The position numbers and the translations under genes are program-made. The notes below the pieces were generated by a model. That model searched no databases and was not told where the DNA came from. It saw only the letters and a program-made list of their open reading frames with translations. 64,000 nucleotides of DNA from Flavobacterium ranwuense. GTDB taxonomy: Bacteria > Bacteroidota > Bacteroidia > Flavobacteriales > Flavobacteriaceae. Below are positions 56,030-64,000 of the stretch, piece by piece. The number at the start of each line of letters is the position of its first letter. Position 1 is the stretch's first letter. The DNA is taken from the NCBI RefSeq assembly GCF_004349315.1, contig NZ_SMLH01000001.1, positions 558,001 through 622,000 on the forward strand, in the 5' to 3' direction.

Positions 56030-56806
56030 ATGAAAATATACTTGCAAATACTGTTTTGTTTCCTTTTGTTAAGTTGTACTTCCAATAAAAACACAACAAA
56101 TACAAAAGTTAATAACCAAGAATTTGAAATCAAGTTAGATAGTGCAAGTTGGTTGGACAGTTCCAGAAATAGATTAATTCCGGTTACGTTCTATTCACCA
56201 ATTGTAAACGATAAAATCAGAAATCAACAATTGGTAATCGTGAGTCACGGTTATGGAGAAAATAAACCAGGCGCCAATAAATCGTATTCCTATCTGACGA
56301 ATAAGTTAGCCTCCAAAGGCTATTTTGTAGTGAGTATACAGCATGAATTACCAACCGATGATTTATTGCCTTTAACAGGAATTCCTCAAGTTGCGCGACG
56401 ACCAAATTGGGAAAGAGGGGCAGAGAACATTCTATTTGTTCTGAATGAATTGAAAAAAACAAAAACAGAATTAGATTTCAAGCATGTAAACTTAATTGGG
56501 CATTCCAATGGAGGTGATATGACAGTTTTGTTTGCTCATAAATACCCTAATTTAGTTGACAAAGTAATTTCGTTAGACAACCGCAGAATGGAATTGCCAA
56601 GAACATCACATCCTAAAATCTACTCGCTTCGCTCCAGTGACCAGCCTGCTGACGAAGGAGTTTTGCCTACTGTTGCAGATCAGGATAAGTTTGGAATAAA
56701 AATCATAAAACTTCCCAACACCATTCACAATGACATGAATGATAGAGGAAATGAAAGACAGAAAAGAGAAATTAATACGTATATAATGGATTTTCTTAGC
56801 GAATGA
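56030..56806 (+). CDS. Exported alpha/beta hydrolase (lipoprotein)
   Basis: A 258-residue hydrolase started at the ATG at 56030 (MKIYLQILFCFLLLSC), which gives a lipobox at about 13-16. The fold is shown by the oxyanion-loop region VSHGYGENK near 73, the nucleophile elbow GHSNGGD near 162 and the catalytic Asp and His in the C-terminal third (DQPADEG; IHNDMND). It resembles PAF-acetylhydrolase-like or dienelactone hydrolase-type esterases. The substrate is unknown. Confidence 0.87.
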   Translation: MKIYLQILFCFLLLSCTSNKNTTNTKVNNQEFEIKLDSASWLDSSRNRLIPVTFYSPIVNDKIRNQQLVIVSHGYGENKPGANKSYSYLTNKLASKGYFVVSIQHELPTDDLLPLTGIPQVARRPNWERGAENILFVLNELKKTKTELDFKHVNLIGHSNGGDMTVLFAHKYPNLVDKVISLDNRRMELPRTSHPKIYSLRSSDQPADEGVLPTVADQDKFGIKIIKLPNTIHNDMNDRGNERQKREINTYIMDFLSE

Positions 56807-56826
56807 AATCTATAAAATAATTATAC

Positions 56827-57966
56827 TTACTGCACATCATATTTCATTTTTCTCAAAATTCGCAACGCTTCTTTAAACGATAAATACACTTGGTTGAAAG
56901 GTTTTAAAAGCGCTTTTGCATCAATTAGTTTTTGTTTGGCTTCTTCAAAACCGTTGAGGTAACAAATCATGAAGGTGGAAGGCAGGTTTTCTAAATCTTT
57001 GTGTTCCCGCTCGGATAATGAAAGTCCTTTTTGTAGTTTGTTCAGCAAAGCAATATTGGAATTATAAATATGAAACAGCATTTTCTTGTTGAATTCCGGC
57101 GGCTGAAAAAGGATCTCTCTTTCTATTTTGTAATAGCCGTTATCATGAAAATGAATCGTTTGTTTTTCTAAAGGATAGTAGCTTGTTTTGTCATTCAGAC
57201 CCAAAGGAACATATTCAATAATGGTAAAAGTATCTTCATCGAAAGTGATTTCAACCACATCCTGAGCTGAATAAAAAAGCTTGATTTGTTCGTTTATCAA
57301 TTCAATATCTACACGCGACAGATAGGTTTTGTCCCTAGATTTTTTGGCAATTCCTGCCCAGCAAATCACAAATAATTCCTTGAATACTTTATATTTTGGC
57401 GCCATATCCTTGTGGCGAAAATTCATGAAATCAATCACGCCATCGAGTGTGTACTCAATGCTGTTTCGGGAGTTATTTTCGATACCAATTACGGTTTCCG
57501 TGTTCTGGTAATTTTTTTCGATTTCGCCTTCAATTGGCATCGTGTTACTGCCGCGTCGTATAAAAATACTGTTGGCAGGTATTGTGTGAATTCCTTTTTT
57601 GAAATGGGAAGTTTTGCTTTTTGGCTTGACCGTAACCAGCCCTATAACTTTGTCCTTTGGCAAATTCGGGAAAGGCACATTTTCGTACTGAATTTTGGGA
57701 GGATTTTCCAAATAGGCATTCACTAAATTCTGAATGCGGCTGTCATCAAAGAAATCATCACCCACGATAGTGTTATCCTGGTCTTCAACACCCACAACGA
57801 TATAAGAATTATTCGTAGGATTCGAATTGGATAGCGCGCAAATGTGTTTCAAGAACTTGGCTTTGCCTTCCCGTGTATGTAAATTCAACTGACGCTTTTT
57901 GTCATAAAAACTGCTCTCATCATTGTGAGCGAGCAGGTTCTTGATAAGAATGCGTTTGTTGATCAT
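56827..57966 (-). CDS. AlbA_2 (Schlafen-type) domain protein
   Basis: A 379-residue protein. Residues 10-150 match the AlbA_2/Schlafen N-terminal domain: LLAHNDESSFYDKKR, LKHICALSNSNPTNNSYIVVGVED and IFIRRGSNTMP, the pattern usually annotated as putative DNA-binding or ATP-binding. The C-terminal 200 residues are unrecognised. Family members include toxin, defence and RNA-processing proteins. It is convergent with the alpha/beta hydrolase gene and lies upstream of an inverted repeat. Confidence 0.8.
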   Translation of the reverse strand: MINKRILIKNLLAHNDESSFYDKKRQLNLHTREGKAKFLKHICALSNSNPTNNSYIVVGVEDQDNTIVGDDFFDDSRIQNLVNAYLENPPKIQYENVPFPNLPKDKVIGLVTVKPKSKTSHFKKGIHTIPANSIFIRRGSNTMPIEGEIEKNYQNTETVIGIENNSRNSIEYTLDGVIDFMNFRHKDMAPKYKVFKELFVICWAGIAKKSRDKTYLSRVDIELINEQIKLFYSAQDVVEITFDEDTFTIIEYVPLGLNDKTSYYPLEKQTIHFHDNGYYKIEREILFQPPEFNKKMLFHIYNSNIALLNKLQKGLSLSEREHKDLENLPSTFMICYLNGFEEAKQKLIDAKALLKPFNQVYLSFKEALRILRKMKYDVQ

Positions 57967-57970
57967 ACAA

Positions 57971-58048
57971 TTAGATTTTTAGATTTCTTAGACAGTTGGA
58001 TTCTTAGACTCTCTAAATAATCTAAAATCCAACAATCTAAAAATCAAT
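57971..58048. repeat. Imperfect inverted repeat between SDR and AlbA_2 genes
   Basis: GATTTTTAGAT... GTTGGATTCTTAGA on the left pairs with TCTAAAATCCAAC ... ATCTAAAAATC on the right (58021-58045). It contains no gene. Confidence 0.55.
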
Positions 58049-58049
58049 T

Positions 58050-58805
58050 TTAAATATCCCTTTTAAGGATAGTAGCTGCGGCTTGTGCCGTTGGAAAAAC
58101 AATCAAATCGGCAATATTTACATGATAGGGTCTGGAAACTACAAAGTGAATAATGTCAGCAATGTCTTCTGGACGTAATGGTTCAAAACCTTTATAAACA
58201 TTGACGACTCTGTCTGTATCGCCTTTGAAACGCACTTCGCTAAATTCCGTTTCTACTGCGCCGGGATGAATAGCTCCCACCCGAATTCCGAAAGGATTTA
58301 AGTCCATTCTCATGGCTTGGTTCAAGGCATCAACGGCATGTTTGGAGGCGCAATAGACGTTTCCGTTTGGATATACTTCTTTTCCGGCAATAGAACCAAT
58401 GTTGATGATATGACCCGATTTTCGTTCGATCATTTGCGGGATTATAGCTTTCGAAACATATAAAAGCCCTTTTACATTGATGTCAATCATGGCATCCCAA
58501 TCGTCTAAATCGCCAGTTTGAATGGGATCTAAACCATGTGCGTTTCCGGCATTATTAATCAAAACATCAATTGTAGCAAAGGCTTCCGGCAAGGAATTGA
58601 TACTTTCAAAAACCGCTTTTTTATCCCGAACATCAAAGGACAAAGTATGCACTTCTGTAAATTCCGAAAGTTCCTTTTCAAGAGCAATTAAACGGTCTTC
58701 ACGGCGTCCGCAAAGAATAATTTTATAGTTATTTTTAGCTAATATTTGCGCTGTTGCTTGACCAATTCCACTGGTGGCTCCAGTTACTAAGGCTGTTTTA
58801 TTCAT
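58050..58805 (-). CDS. SDR family NAD(P)-dependent oxidoreductase (YdfG-like)
   Basis: A 251-residue short-chain dehydrogenase. The cofactor motif TGATSGIG is at residues 8-15, NNAGN near 87, and the catalytic YCASK near 152-156. The C-terminal AIHPGAVETEFSEVRFKGD resembles the YdfG group that oxidises 3-hydroxy acids such as serine and allo-threonine. The exact substrate is not certain. The aldo/keto reductase gene lies 48 bases upstream on the same strand. Confidence 0.9.
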   Translation of the reverse strand: MNKTALVTGATSGIGQATAQILAKNNYKIILCGRREDRLIALEKELSEFTEVHTLSFDVRDKKAVFESINSLPEAFATIDVLINNAGNAHGLDPIQTGDLDDWDAMIDINVKGLLYVSKAIIPQMIERKSGHIINIGSIAGKEVYPNGNVYCASKHAVDALNQAMRMDLNPFGIRVGAIHPGAVETEFSEVRFKGDTDRVVNVYKGFEPLRPEDIADIIHFVVSRPYHVNIADLIVFPTAQAAATILKRDI

Positions 58806-58853
58806 GAATTTTTTTCTATTTTAGATTCTAAAGTTGCTGTACTGAACACTGAT

Positions 58854-59726
58854 TTAGGCTACATCATTCCCCATGCTTTCTGTCCAAATGGCAAACCAAT
58901 CTTCTTTGTCTAATTCTAATTCGACAGCTTTCATCAACGATTGAATTCGGGCTACATTTACCGTTCCTGCAATAGGAATCACTTTAGCAGGATGTTTCAG
59001 AATCCAGGAAAGTAAAATCGAATCCGATCCCAAATGGTATTTTGAAACTAAGGTCGCCAGTAATTTTTTCAATCTTCTGGTTTGTGGAATGTCTTCTCTA
59101 AAAATGATTCCTAGCGGATTCCAAGACATAGGGCGAATGCTGTTGGCTTGCATATAATCAAAACTTCCGTCCACCATTGGGTCGAAATTAGTTGCCGAAA
59201 ATTGCACTTGATTGTATAAAATTTCTGTTTTTTGACGAATCAATTCGGTTTGTGTGGCCGTGAAATTAGAAAGCCCAAAATCAATAATTTTCCCCTCTGA
59301 TTTTAGTTTCAATACCGCTTCAGCAATTTCATCCGCTTGCATCAAAGGACTTGGTCTGTGTAATAAAAACACATCTAGATAATCAGTTTGCAGATTTTTT
59401 AAGGAGTTTTCAACGGACCAGATAATATAATCTTTCGAATATTCATAATGTTTTATAGTGTTGATGCGGTTTTCAGTTACCATTTGAATACCGCATTTGG
59501 ATATCAATTGCATTTTTTCTCTGGCAATTTTACTCGATGCAAAGGCTTTTCCAAAATCAGATTCGGTGGTATAATCACCATATATATCGGCATGATCGAA
59601 AGTAGTAATTTTATTTTCTAAACAGACATTAATCATGTTTTCCATTTCTTTGGTATTGAGATTTTTATCCCAAATTCCCCAATTCATGACACCCGCTACA
59701 ATCGGTGATAATTTTGTTTTACTCAT
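58854..59726 (-). CDS. Aldo/keto reductase (YdhF-like)
   Basis: A 290-residue NADPH-dependent reductase with the (beta/alpha)8 fold. The tetrad is Asp44, Tyr49, Lys77 and His near 122 (DHADIYG, SKCGIQ, LLHRPSP). It matches the YdhF or AKR11-13-like group by the TFDHADIYGDY block. It precedes the SDR gene on the minus strand. The substrate is unknown. Confidence 0.9.
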   Translation of the reverse strand: MSKTKLSPIVAGVMNWGIWDKNLNTKEMENMINVCLENKITTFDHADIYGDYTTESDFGKAFASSKIAREKMQLISKCGIQMVTENRINTIKHYEYSKDYIIWSVENSLKNLQTDYLDVFLLHRPSPLMQADEIAEAVLKLKSEGKIIDFGLSNFTATQTELIRQKTEILYNQVQFSATNFDPMVDGSFDYMQANSIRPMSWNPLGIIFREDIPQTRRLKKLLATLVSKYHLGSDSILLSWILKHPAKVIPIAGTVNVARIQSLMKAVELELDKEDWFAIWTESMGNDVA

Positions 59727-59938
59727 GGTTTTTATTTTTTATTGAAATTCGTAATTCTTCTATTTCAAAGTAGATTTTTCAAAGTTCTTAAAAATATAAA
59801 AATTGTATCATAATTCATCCTTAAAATTAGCACTTTTATCGAAGTTTTAACCATTTTTTAACATCTTACTTCTAAAAAAAAATTCAATTTGCACCTTCAA
59901 AACGAAGGCATTAAACTCAAGGTTTTAAAAATAATAAA

Positions 59939-60943
59939 ATGGAAGAAAATACAGCGACTTTAGACATCAGAGCAATCAATGAAAAAATTGAAAGAGAGAG
60001 TGCTTTTATAGACCTTCTCACGATGGAAATGAACAAGGTTATTGTGGGTCAAAAGCACATGGTGGAGCGTTTGTTAATTGGACTTTTGGGTCAGGGACAT
60101 ATTTTGTTAGAGGGAGTTCCCGGATTAGCAAAAACATTAGCGATAAATACACTCTCACAAGCGGTACACGGATCTTTCAGCAGAATACAATTTACCCCTG
60201 ATTTATTGCCTGCCGATGTTGTGGGAACTATGATTTACAACATTAAGCAAAATGAATTTTCGATAAAAAAAGGACCGATTTTCGCTAATTTCGTCCTTGC
60301 CGATGAGATTAACCGTGCGCCTGCCAAAGTACAATCGGCATTGTTAGAAGCGATGCAGGAAAAGCAAGTGACTATTGGCGATACTACTTTTAAGTTAGAC
60401 CGACCGTTTTTAGTTTTAGCTACACAAAACCCAATTGAGCAAGAAGGAACGTATCAATTGCCTGAGGCACAAGTCGATCGTTTTATGTTGAAAACGGTTA
60501 TTGATTATCCAAAAATGGAAGACGAGCGTTTAGTGATTCGTCAGAACCTAAAAGGAAGTTATGAAAAAGTAAATCCTGTAGTTTCAGTAGAACAAATTTT
60601 ACGCGCTCAAGAAGCAGTTCGTGAGGTTTACATGGATGAAAAAATAGAAAAATACATACTTGATATCATTTTTGCCACGCGTTACCCAGAGAAATACAAA
60701 TTGGCTGATTTGAAACCATTAATCAGTTTTGGAGCGTCGCCGCGTGGAAGTATCAATTTGGCGAATGCTGCAAAATGTTACGCATTTATCAAACGTCGCG
60801 GCTATGTAATTCCGGAAGATGTTCGTGCGGTAGTTCATGATGTTTTGCGTCACAGAATAGGAGTTACCTATGAAGCGGAAGCCGAAAATATTACTTCAGT
60901 GGACATCATTAACAAAATTGTAAACGAAGTAGAAGTACCCTAA
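59939..60943 (+). CDS. MoxR family AAA ATPase
   Basis: A 334-residue AAA ATPase. Walker A EGVPGLAKT lies near 59-66, Walker B FVLADEINRAP near 118-127, sensor region ATQNPIEQEGTYQLPEAQVDRF near 160 and an arginine finger region near 250-290. It is the first gene of a Bat/aerotolerance-like operon and probably acts as a chaperone for the VWA proteins BatA and BatB. A hairpin region with tandem repeats follows before the next gene. Confidence 0.95.
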   Translation: MEENTATLDIRAINEKIERESAFIDLLTMEMNKVIVGQKHMVERLLIGLLGQGHILLEGVPGLAKTLAINTLSQAVHGSFSRIQFTPDLLPADVVGTMIYNIKQNEFSIKKGPIFANFVLADEINRAPAKVQSALLEAMQEKQVTIGDTTFKLDRPFLVLATQNPIEQEGTYQLPEAQVDRFMLKTVIDYPKMEDERLVIRQNLKGSYEKVNPVVSVEQILRAQEAVREVYMDEKIEKYILDIIFATRYPEKYKLADLKPLISFGASPRGSINLANAAKCYAFIKRRGYVIPEDVRAVVHDVLRHRIGVTYEAEAENITSVDIINKIVNEVEVP

Positions 60944-60944
60944 A

Positions 60945-60997
60945 AGTGAATAGTAATAAGTGAATAGTAATTAAGCCTTGGTTGGTTACTATTCACT
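60945..60997. repeat. Inverted and direct repeats between moxR and DUF58 gene
   Basis: AGTGAATAGTAA occurs at 60945-60956 and 60959-60970, and its inverse TTACTATTCACT at 60986-60997. The segment lies inside an otherwise tightly packed operon. Confidence 0.55.
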
Positions 60998-61024
60998 GTT
61001 CACTAATTACTAATTACTAAAGAA

Positions 61025-61888
61025 ATGGATACAAAAGACCTCTTAAAAAAAGTACGAAAAATAGAAATCAAAACCCGAAGATTGAGCGATCATATCTTTT
61101 CGGGAGAGTATCATACGTCTTTTAAAGGACGTGGAATGACGTTCAGTGAAGTGCGTCAATACCAGTACGGAGATGATATTCGTGCGATTGATTGGAATGT
61201 AACCGCACGGTACAATGAAGCGCACGTAAAAGTTTTTGAGGAAGAACGCGAATTGACCATGATGTTGATGGTTGATATTTCGGGTTCAGAAAGTTTTGGT
61301 TCTAAAAATCAATTCAAAAAGGATATTGTTACGGAGATTGCTGCAACGATGGCTTTTTCGGCTACTCAAAACAACGATAAAATAGGTTTGATTTTGTTTT
61401 CAGATGAAATTGAATTGTATATTCCGCCAAAAAAAGGGAGGTCGCATGTGTTGCGAATCATTCGGGAATTAATAGAATTCCACCCTAAAAGCCGTAAGAC
61501 GGATGTTGCCCAAGCTTTGAAATTTTTATCGGGAACCCAAAAAAAGAAAGCGATTGTGTTTGTAATTTCTGACTTCATGTCGGAAGATTACGAACAAACA
61601 TTAAAAATAGCATCTAAAAAACACGATATAACAGGGATTCGCGTGTACGACATTCGAGAAGAAAAAATGCCGGATTTAGGTATGGTTTCTATGCTTGATG
61701 CCGAAACTGGAGCAATTGAATTGATAAATACCAGTTCAAAATCGGTGCGAATGAATTATGAGAAACAGTACCACGATAAAGTAAACTATTTCAAGGAAAC
61801 ATTCAGCAAATCAGGTTCAGGTGTAGTAAATACAAGAGTTGACGAAAGTTATGTCACTAAACTACTAAGTTATTTTAAATCGAGATAA
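61025..61888 (+). CDS. DUF58 domain protein of the Bat operon
   Basis: A 287-residue protein with the DUF58 motif GRGMTFSEVRQYQYGDDIRAIDWNVTARYNEAHVKVFEEER near residues 37-75 (shown in parts) followed by a VWA-like half (MMLMVDISGS, near 81-90). The family is found next to MoxR genes and works in membrane-associated complexes. It follows moxR by 81 bases and precedes the BatD-like gene by 18 bases. Confidence 0.92.
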   Translation: MDTKDLLKKVRKIEIKTRRLSDHIFSGEYHTSFKGRGMTFSEVRQYQYGDDIRAIDWNVTARYNEAHVKVFEEERELTMMLMVDISGSESFGSKNQFKKDIVTEIAATMAFSATQNNDKIGLILFSDEIELYIPPKKGRSHVLRIIRELIEFHPKSRKTDVAQALKFLSGTQKKKAIVFVISDFMSEDYEQTLKIASKKHDITGIRVYDIREEKMPDLGMVSMLDAETGAIELINTSSKSVRMNYEKQYHDKVNYFKETFSKSGSGVVNTRVDESYVTKLLSYFKSR

Positions 61889-61906
61889 AGGGTTCAATAA
61901 TAAAAG

Positions 61907-63538
61907 ATGAAAAAACAATTATACCTACTATTATTGCTGCTTTCTACGGTTGTTTTTGCACAACAAAAGCAAGTAGTTACAAGTATTGACACGATTAAAA
62001 ATAAAATTGGTGCCGAATTTAAACTGTCCATAAAAACTACTGTTGATACTTCGTCTAAAGTGATTTTTCCAAAATTAAAAAACGTTGGAGCTTTAGAGGT
62101 GATTCAGTCGTATCCTATTGATACTGTAAAAATGGACGGCCGTTATGAATTAATCAAAAAATACGGTTTAACTCAATTTGATTCCGGTAGATATGTTATT
62201 CCGAGTATAAAGATTTTTATCGACAGCAAACCGTTTCTGACGGATTCGCTTTTGGTTGAAGTGGCGAATGTTCAAGTGGATACTTTAAAACAAAAAATGT
62301 TCGACATTAAGGACATTGCTCCAGCGGATAATCCAATAGGAGACTGGTGGGAATACCTGTTGATTGTTGCTTTAATTGTTGGAATTGGAGCTTTCATTTA
62401 TTGGTTCATTAAAAAGCGTCAAGAAAAGAAATTACTCGAAGAAATTTATAAAACTCCAATCGAGAAAGCGACCGGTTTGCTGGATACTTTAGAGAAAAAA
62501 GAACTTTGGCAAAAAGGAGAAGTCAAAGCGTATTATAGTGAATTGACGGATATCGCCAGAAATTATATTGAAGAAGCGATAGAAATTCCAGCAATGGAAA
62601 GCACTACTTCGGAATTGATTCAAGGACTTAGAGCGGCTTCTGTCAAAAAGAAAATGACGCTTTCGCAGGAAATAATCGAAAATCTGGAACGTGTTTTGAA
62701 ACAAGCCGATTTAGTAAAATTTGCCAAGTCAAAACCATTGGATTTTGAAATCACGGAAGACCGAAATAAGATTCAAAAAGCAATTCTGACATTAGACAAT
62801 TCTATTCCTGTGGAAGTACCAATAGAAGAAGATGTGTTGTTGAATGAAGCACAAAGACAAAAACAGCTACAAATTCAATTGCGAAAACAAAGAAATAAGC
62901 GTATTGTTACTGCCGTAGTATCAGTTGTGTTTTTATTGGCAGCAACCACTACTTTTTTCATTGTAACCAAAGGGTTTAGTTATGTAAAAGATAATATAAT
63001 TGGTCACCCTACCAAAGAATTATTGGGAGGAGAATGGGTGAAAAGTGATTACGGAAATCCAGGAGTTATTATAGAAACGCCAAGAGTGCTTAAGAGAGTA
63101 GACCTGACAAAAACACTTCCTAAAGATGGAATGGCTTTGATCAAAGAAATGCAGTCTTTTGCGTATGGAAGTGCTTTAGATCCTTTTTATCTGATGGTTT
63201 CGACTTTAAAATTTAAACAAGAGACACAAATAGATTTGACTAAATCAATGGATGGTATATTGCAATCAATGGAAGCTCAAGGCGCCCAGAATATGATTGT
63301 CAAACAAGAAGAGTTTGAAACTAAAGAAGGTGTTAAAGGAATTAAAGCCTATGGTACTTTTTCGCAAATTGATGGTGACAATAAGTCAAGTGCAAAAATG
63401 TATTATGAAGCATTACTGTTTAGTCAAGAAGGTGGATTACAACAGATTTTACTTTTTCATGAAGAAGGTGATGCCTATGCAAATGAAATATCAGAACGAG
63501 TTTTGAACTCTGTCGAATTAAAACAAGCAAGTAAATAA
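61907..63538 (+). CDS. BatD-like exported/membrane protein
   Basis: A 543-residue protein with signal peptide (FAQQ near residue 19), an immunoglobulin-like periplasmic domain (about 20-130), a transmembrane helix near 148-170 (EYLLIVALIVGIGAFIYWFIKK), a cytoplasmic helical domain (175-330) and a second transmembrane helix near 344-364. A C-terminal domain of about 160 residues follows (FKQETQIDLTKSMDGIL; GIKAYGTFSQI). Its position between the DUF58 gene and batA fits the Bacteroidota Bat operon. Its stop overlaps the batA start by one base. Confidence 0.8.
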   Translation: MKKQLYLLLLLLSTVVFAQQKQVVTSIDTIKNKIGAEFKLSIKTTVDTSSKVIFPKLKNVGALEVIQSYPIDTVKMDGRYELIKKYGLTQFDSGRYVIPSIKIFIDSKPFLTDSLLVEVANVQVDTLKQKMFDIKDIAPADNPIGDWWEYLLIVALIVGIGAFIYWFIKKRQEKKLLEEIYKTPIEKATGLLDTLEKKELWQKGEVKAYYSELTDIARNYIEEAIEIPAMESTTSELIQGLRAASVKKKMTLSQEIIENLERVLKQADLVKFAKSKPLDFEITEDRNKIQKAILTLDNSIPVEVPIEEDVLLNEAQRQKQLQIQLRKQRNKRIVTAVVSVVFLLAATTTFFIVTKGFSYVKDNIIGHPTKELLGGEWVKSDYGNPGVIIETPRVLKRVDLTKTLPKDGMALIKEMQSFAYGSALDPFYLMVSTLKFKQETQIDLTKSMDGILQSMEAQGAQNMIVKQEEFETKEGVKGIKAYGTFSQIDGDNKSSAKMYYEALLFSQEGGLQQILLFHEEGDAYANEISERVLNSVELKQASK

Positions 63539-64000
63539 TGACTAAAGTAACTTTTTTAAACCCAGAGTTTTTTTGGTTGTTTCTTCTTATTCCAGTAGCG
63601 ATTGTATGGTTGTTACGGAAAAAGAACCATCAATCAGCCACATTAAAAATAAGTTCGTTACAAGGATTTAAAGGTTCTAATTCCTATTTGACAAAGCTAA
63701 AGCCGATGTTGAATGTGCTTAGAATCCTGGCTTTGTGCTCTTTGATTGTAGCTATGGCAAGACCGAGAACAGTTGATGTAAGTAATAAAACAAAAACTAC
63801 TAAAGGAATTGATATTGTTATGGCAATAGACGTTTCAGGAAGTATGCTTGCCAAAGATTTGAAACCAGATCGAATGCAAGCACTCAAAAAGCTAGCGGCT
63901 GATTTTGTTGAGGAAAGACCAAACGATAGGATCGGGCTTGTGGTTTATGCCTCGGAAGCGTACACAAAAACACCGGTGACTAGCGATAAAGCTGTTATTC
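63538..64000 (+). CDS. batA: VWA domain protein BatA (N-terminal part, cut by window edge)
   Basis: The frame begins at the ATG at 63538-63540, overlapping the upstream stop codon by one base (TAATG), and runs off the window. An N-terminal membrane helix (WLFLLIPVAIVWLL) and a second one near 60 (ALCSLIVAMA) flank a basic loop, then the VWA domain starts with the metal site DVSGS near residues 98-102. BatA works with BatB and MoxR in a membrane complex. About 154 residues are visible. Confidence 0.9.
   Translation, partial: MTKVTFLNPEFFWLFLLIPVAIVWLLRKKNHQSATLKISSLQGFKGSNSYLTKLKPMLNVLRILALCSLIVAMARPRTVDVSNKTKTTKGIDIVMAIDVSGSMLAKDLKPDRMQALKKLAADFVEERPNDRIGLVVYASEAYTKTPVTSDKAVI

Overview
The window reads as chromosome of a Flavobacterium-like member of the Bacteroidota. 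The DNA is AT-rich. Several genes carry a TAnnTTTG type -7 box instead of a TATAAT box, and Shine-Dalgarno motifs are weak. Gene content is typical of the group: a TonB-dependent receptor with DUF5689 lipoprotein, GH97, SusR-like regulator, DUF2480, DUF3078, a Bat/MoxR operon and short-chain threonine dehydrogenase.

Positions 1 to about 10250 look like the end of an integrated mobile element. A tyrosine recombinase (8824-10029) sits beside the 3' end of a tRNA-Asn gene (10254-10327), with att-like short repeats between them. Inward from it lie a divergent HTH regulator, two proteins of unknown function (one a lipoprotein), a small possibly OB-fold protein, a RecA-like P-loop ATPase, a DUF3871 protein, two hypothetical proteins, a RepA-like ATPase with iteron-like 9-bp repeats, a GIY-YIG endonuclease with two NUMOD1-like repeats, and the N-terminal two thirds of a type I restriction-modification methylase (HsdM) that runs off the left edge. 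Nearly all are on the minus strand.

Positions 10254-26540 are core or niche genes: tRNA-Asn, rseP, an OYE-type reductase (namA), a Gfo/Idh/MocA oxidoreductase, an MFS transporter, then a receptor / DUF5689 lipoprotein / FKBP isomerase series, a GH97 alpha-glucosidase with a SusR-like membrane regulator, and hflX.

Positions 26540-36815 hold the SUF iron-sulfur cluster assembly locus in two minus-strand blocks: sufA-sufB-FMN reductase-sufC-sufD, and sufS-lipoprotein-sufE-DUF59-DUF2480-DUF3078. A plus-strand serine hydrolase separates the blocks.

Positions 36985-59726 hold mostly single genes: MBL-fold hydrolase, S8 subtilase, M1 aminopeptidase, FAD oxidoreductase, tdh, a lipoprotein coupled to mfd, an ACT-domain protein, yraN, LD-carboxypeptidase, a secreted EEP-family nuclease, 3-hydroxyanthranilate dioxygenase, an ALDH7-type dehydrogenase, an outer membrane protein, a phosphoesterase, an alpha/beta hydrolase, a Schlafen AlbA_2 protein, an SDR and an aldo/keto reductase. 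The right end (59939 onward) starts a Bat aerotolerance-type operon: moxR, DUF58, a BatD-like membrane protein and truncated batA.

Non-coding features of interest are two copies of a structured intergenic element (15570-15710, 52361-52437), a 28-bp perfect REP-like palindrome (51731-51758), a 21-bp-arm hairpin between sufA and sufB, and a perfect 16-bp palindrome upstream of the element's HTH gene. No CRISPR array, rRNA or insertion sequence was seen.
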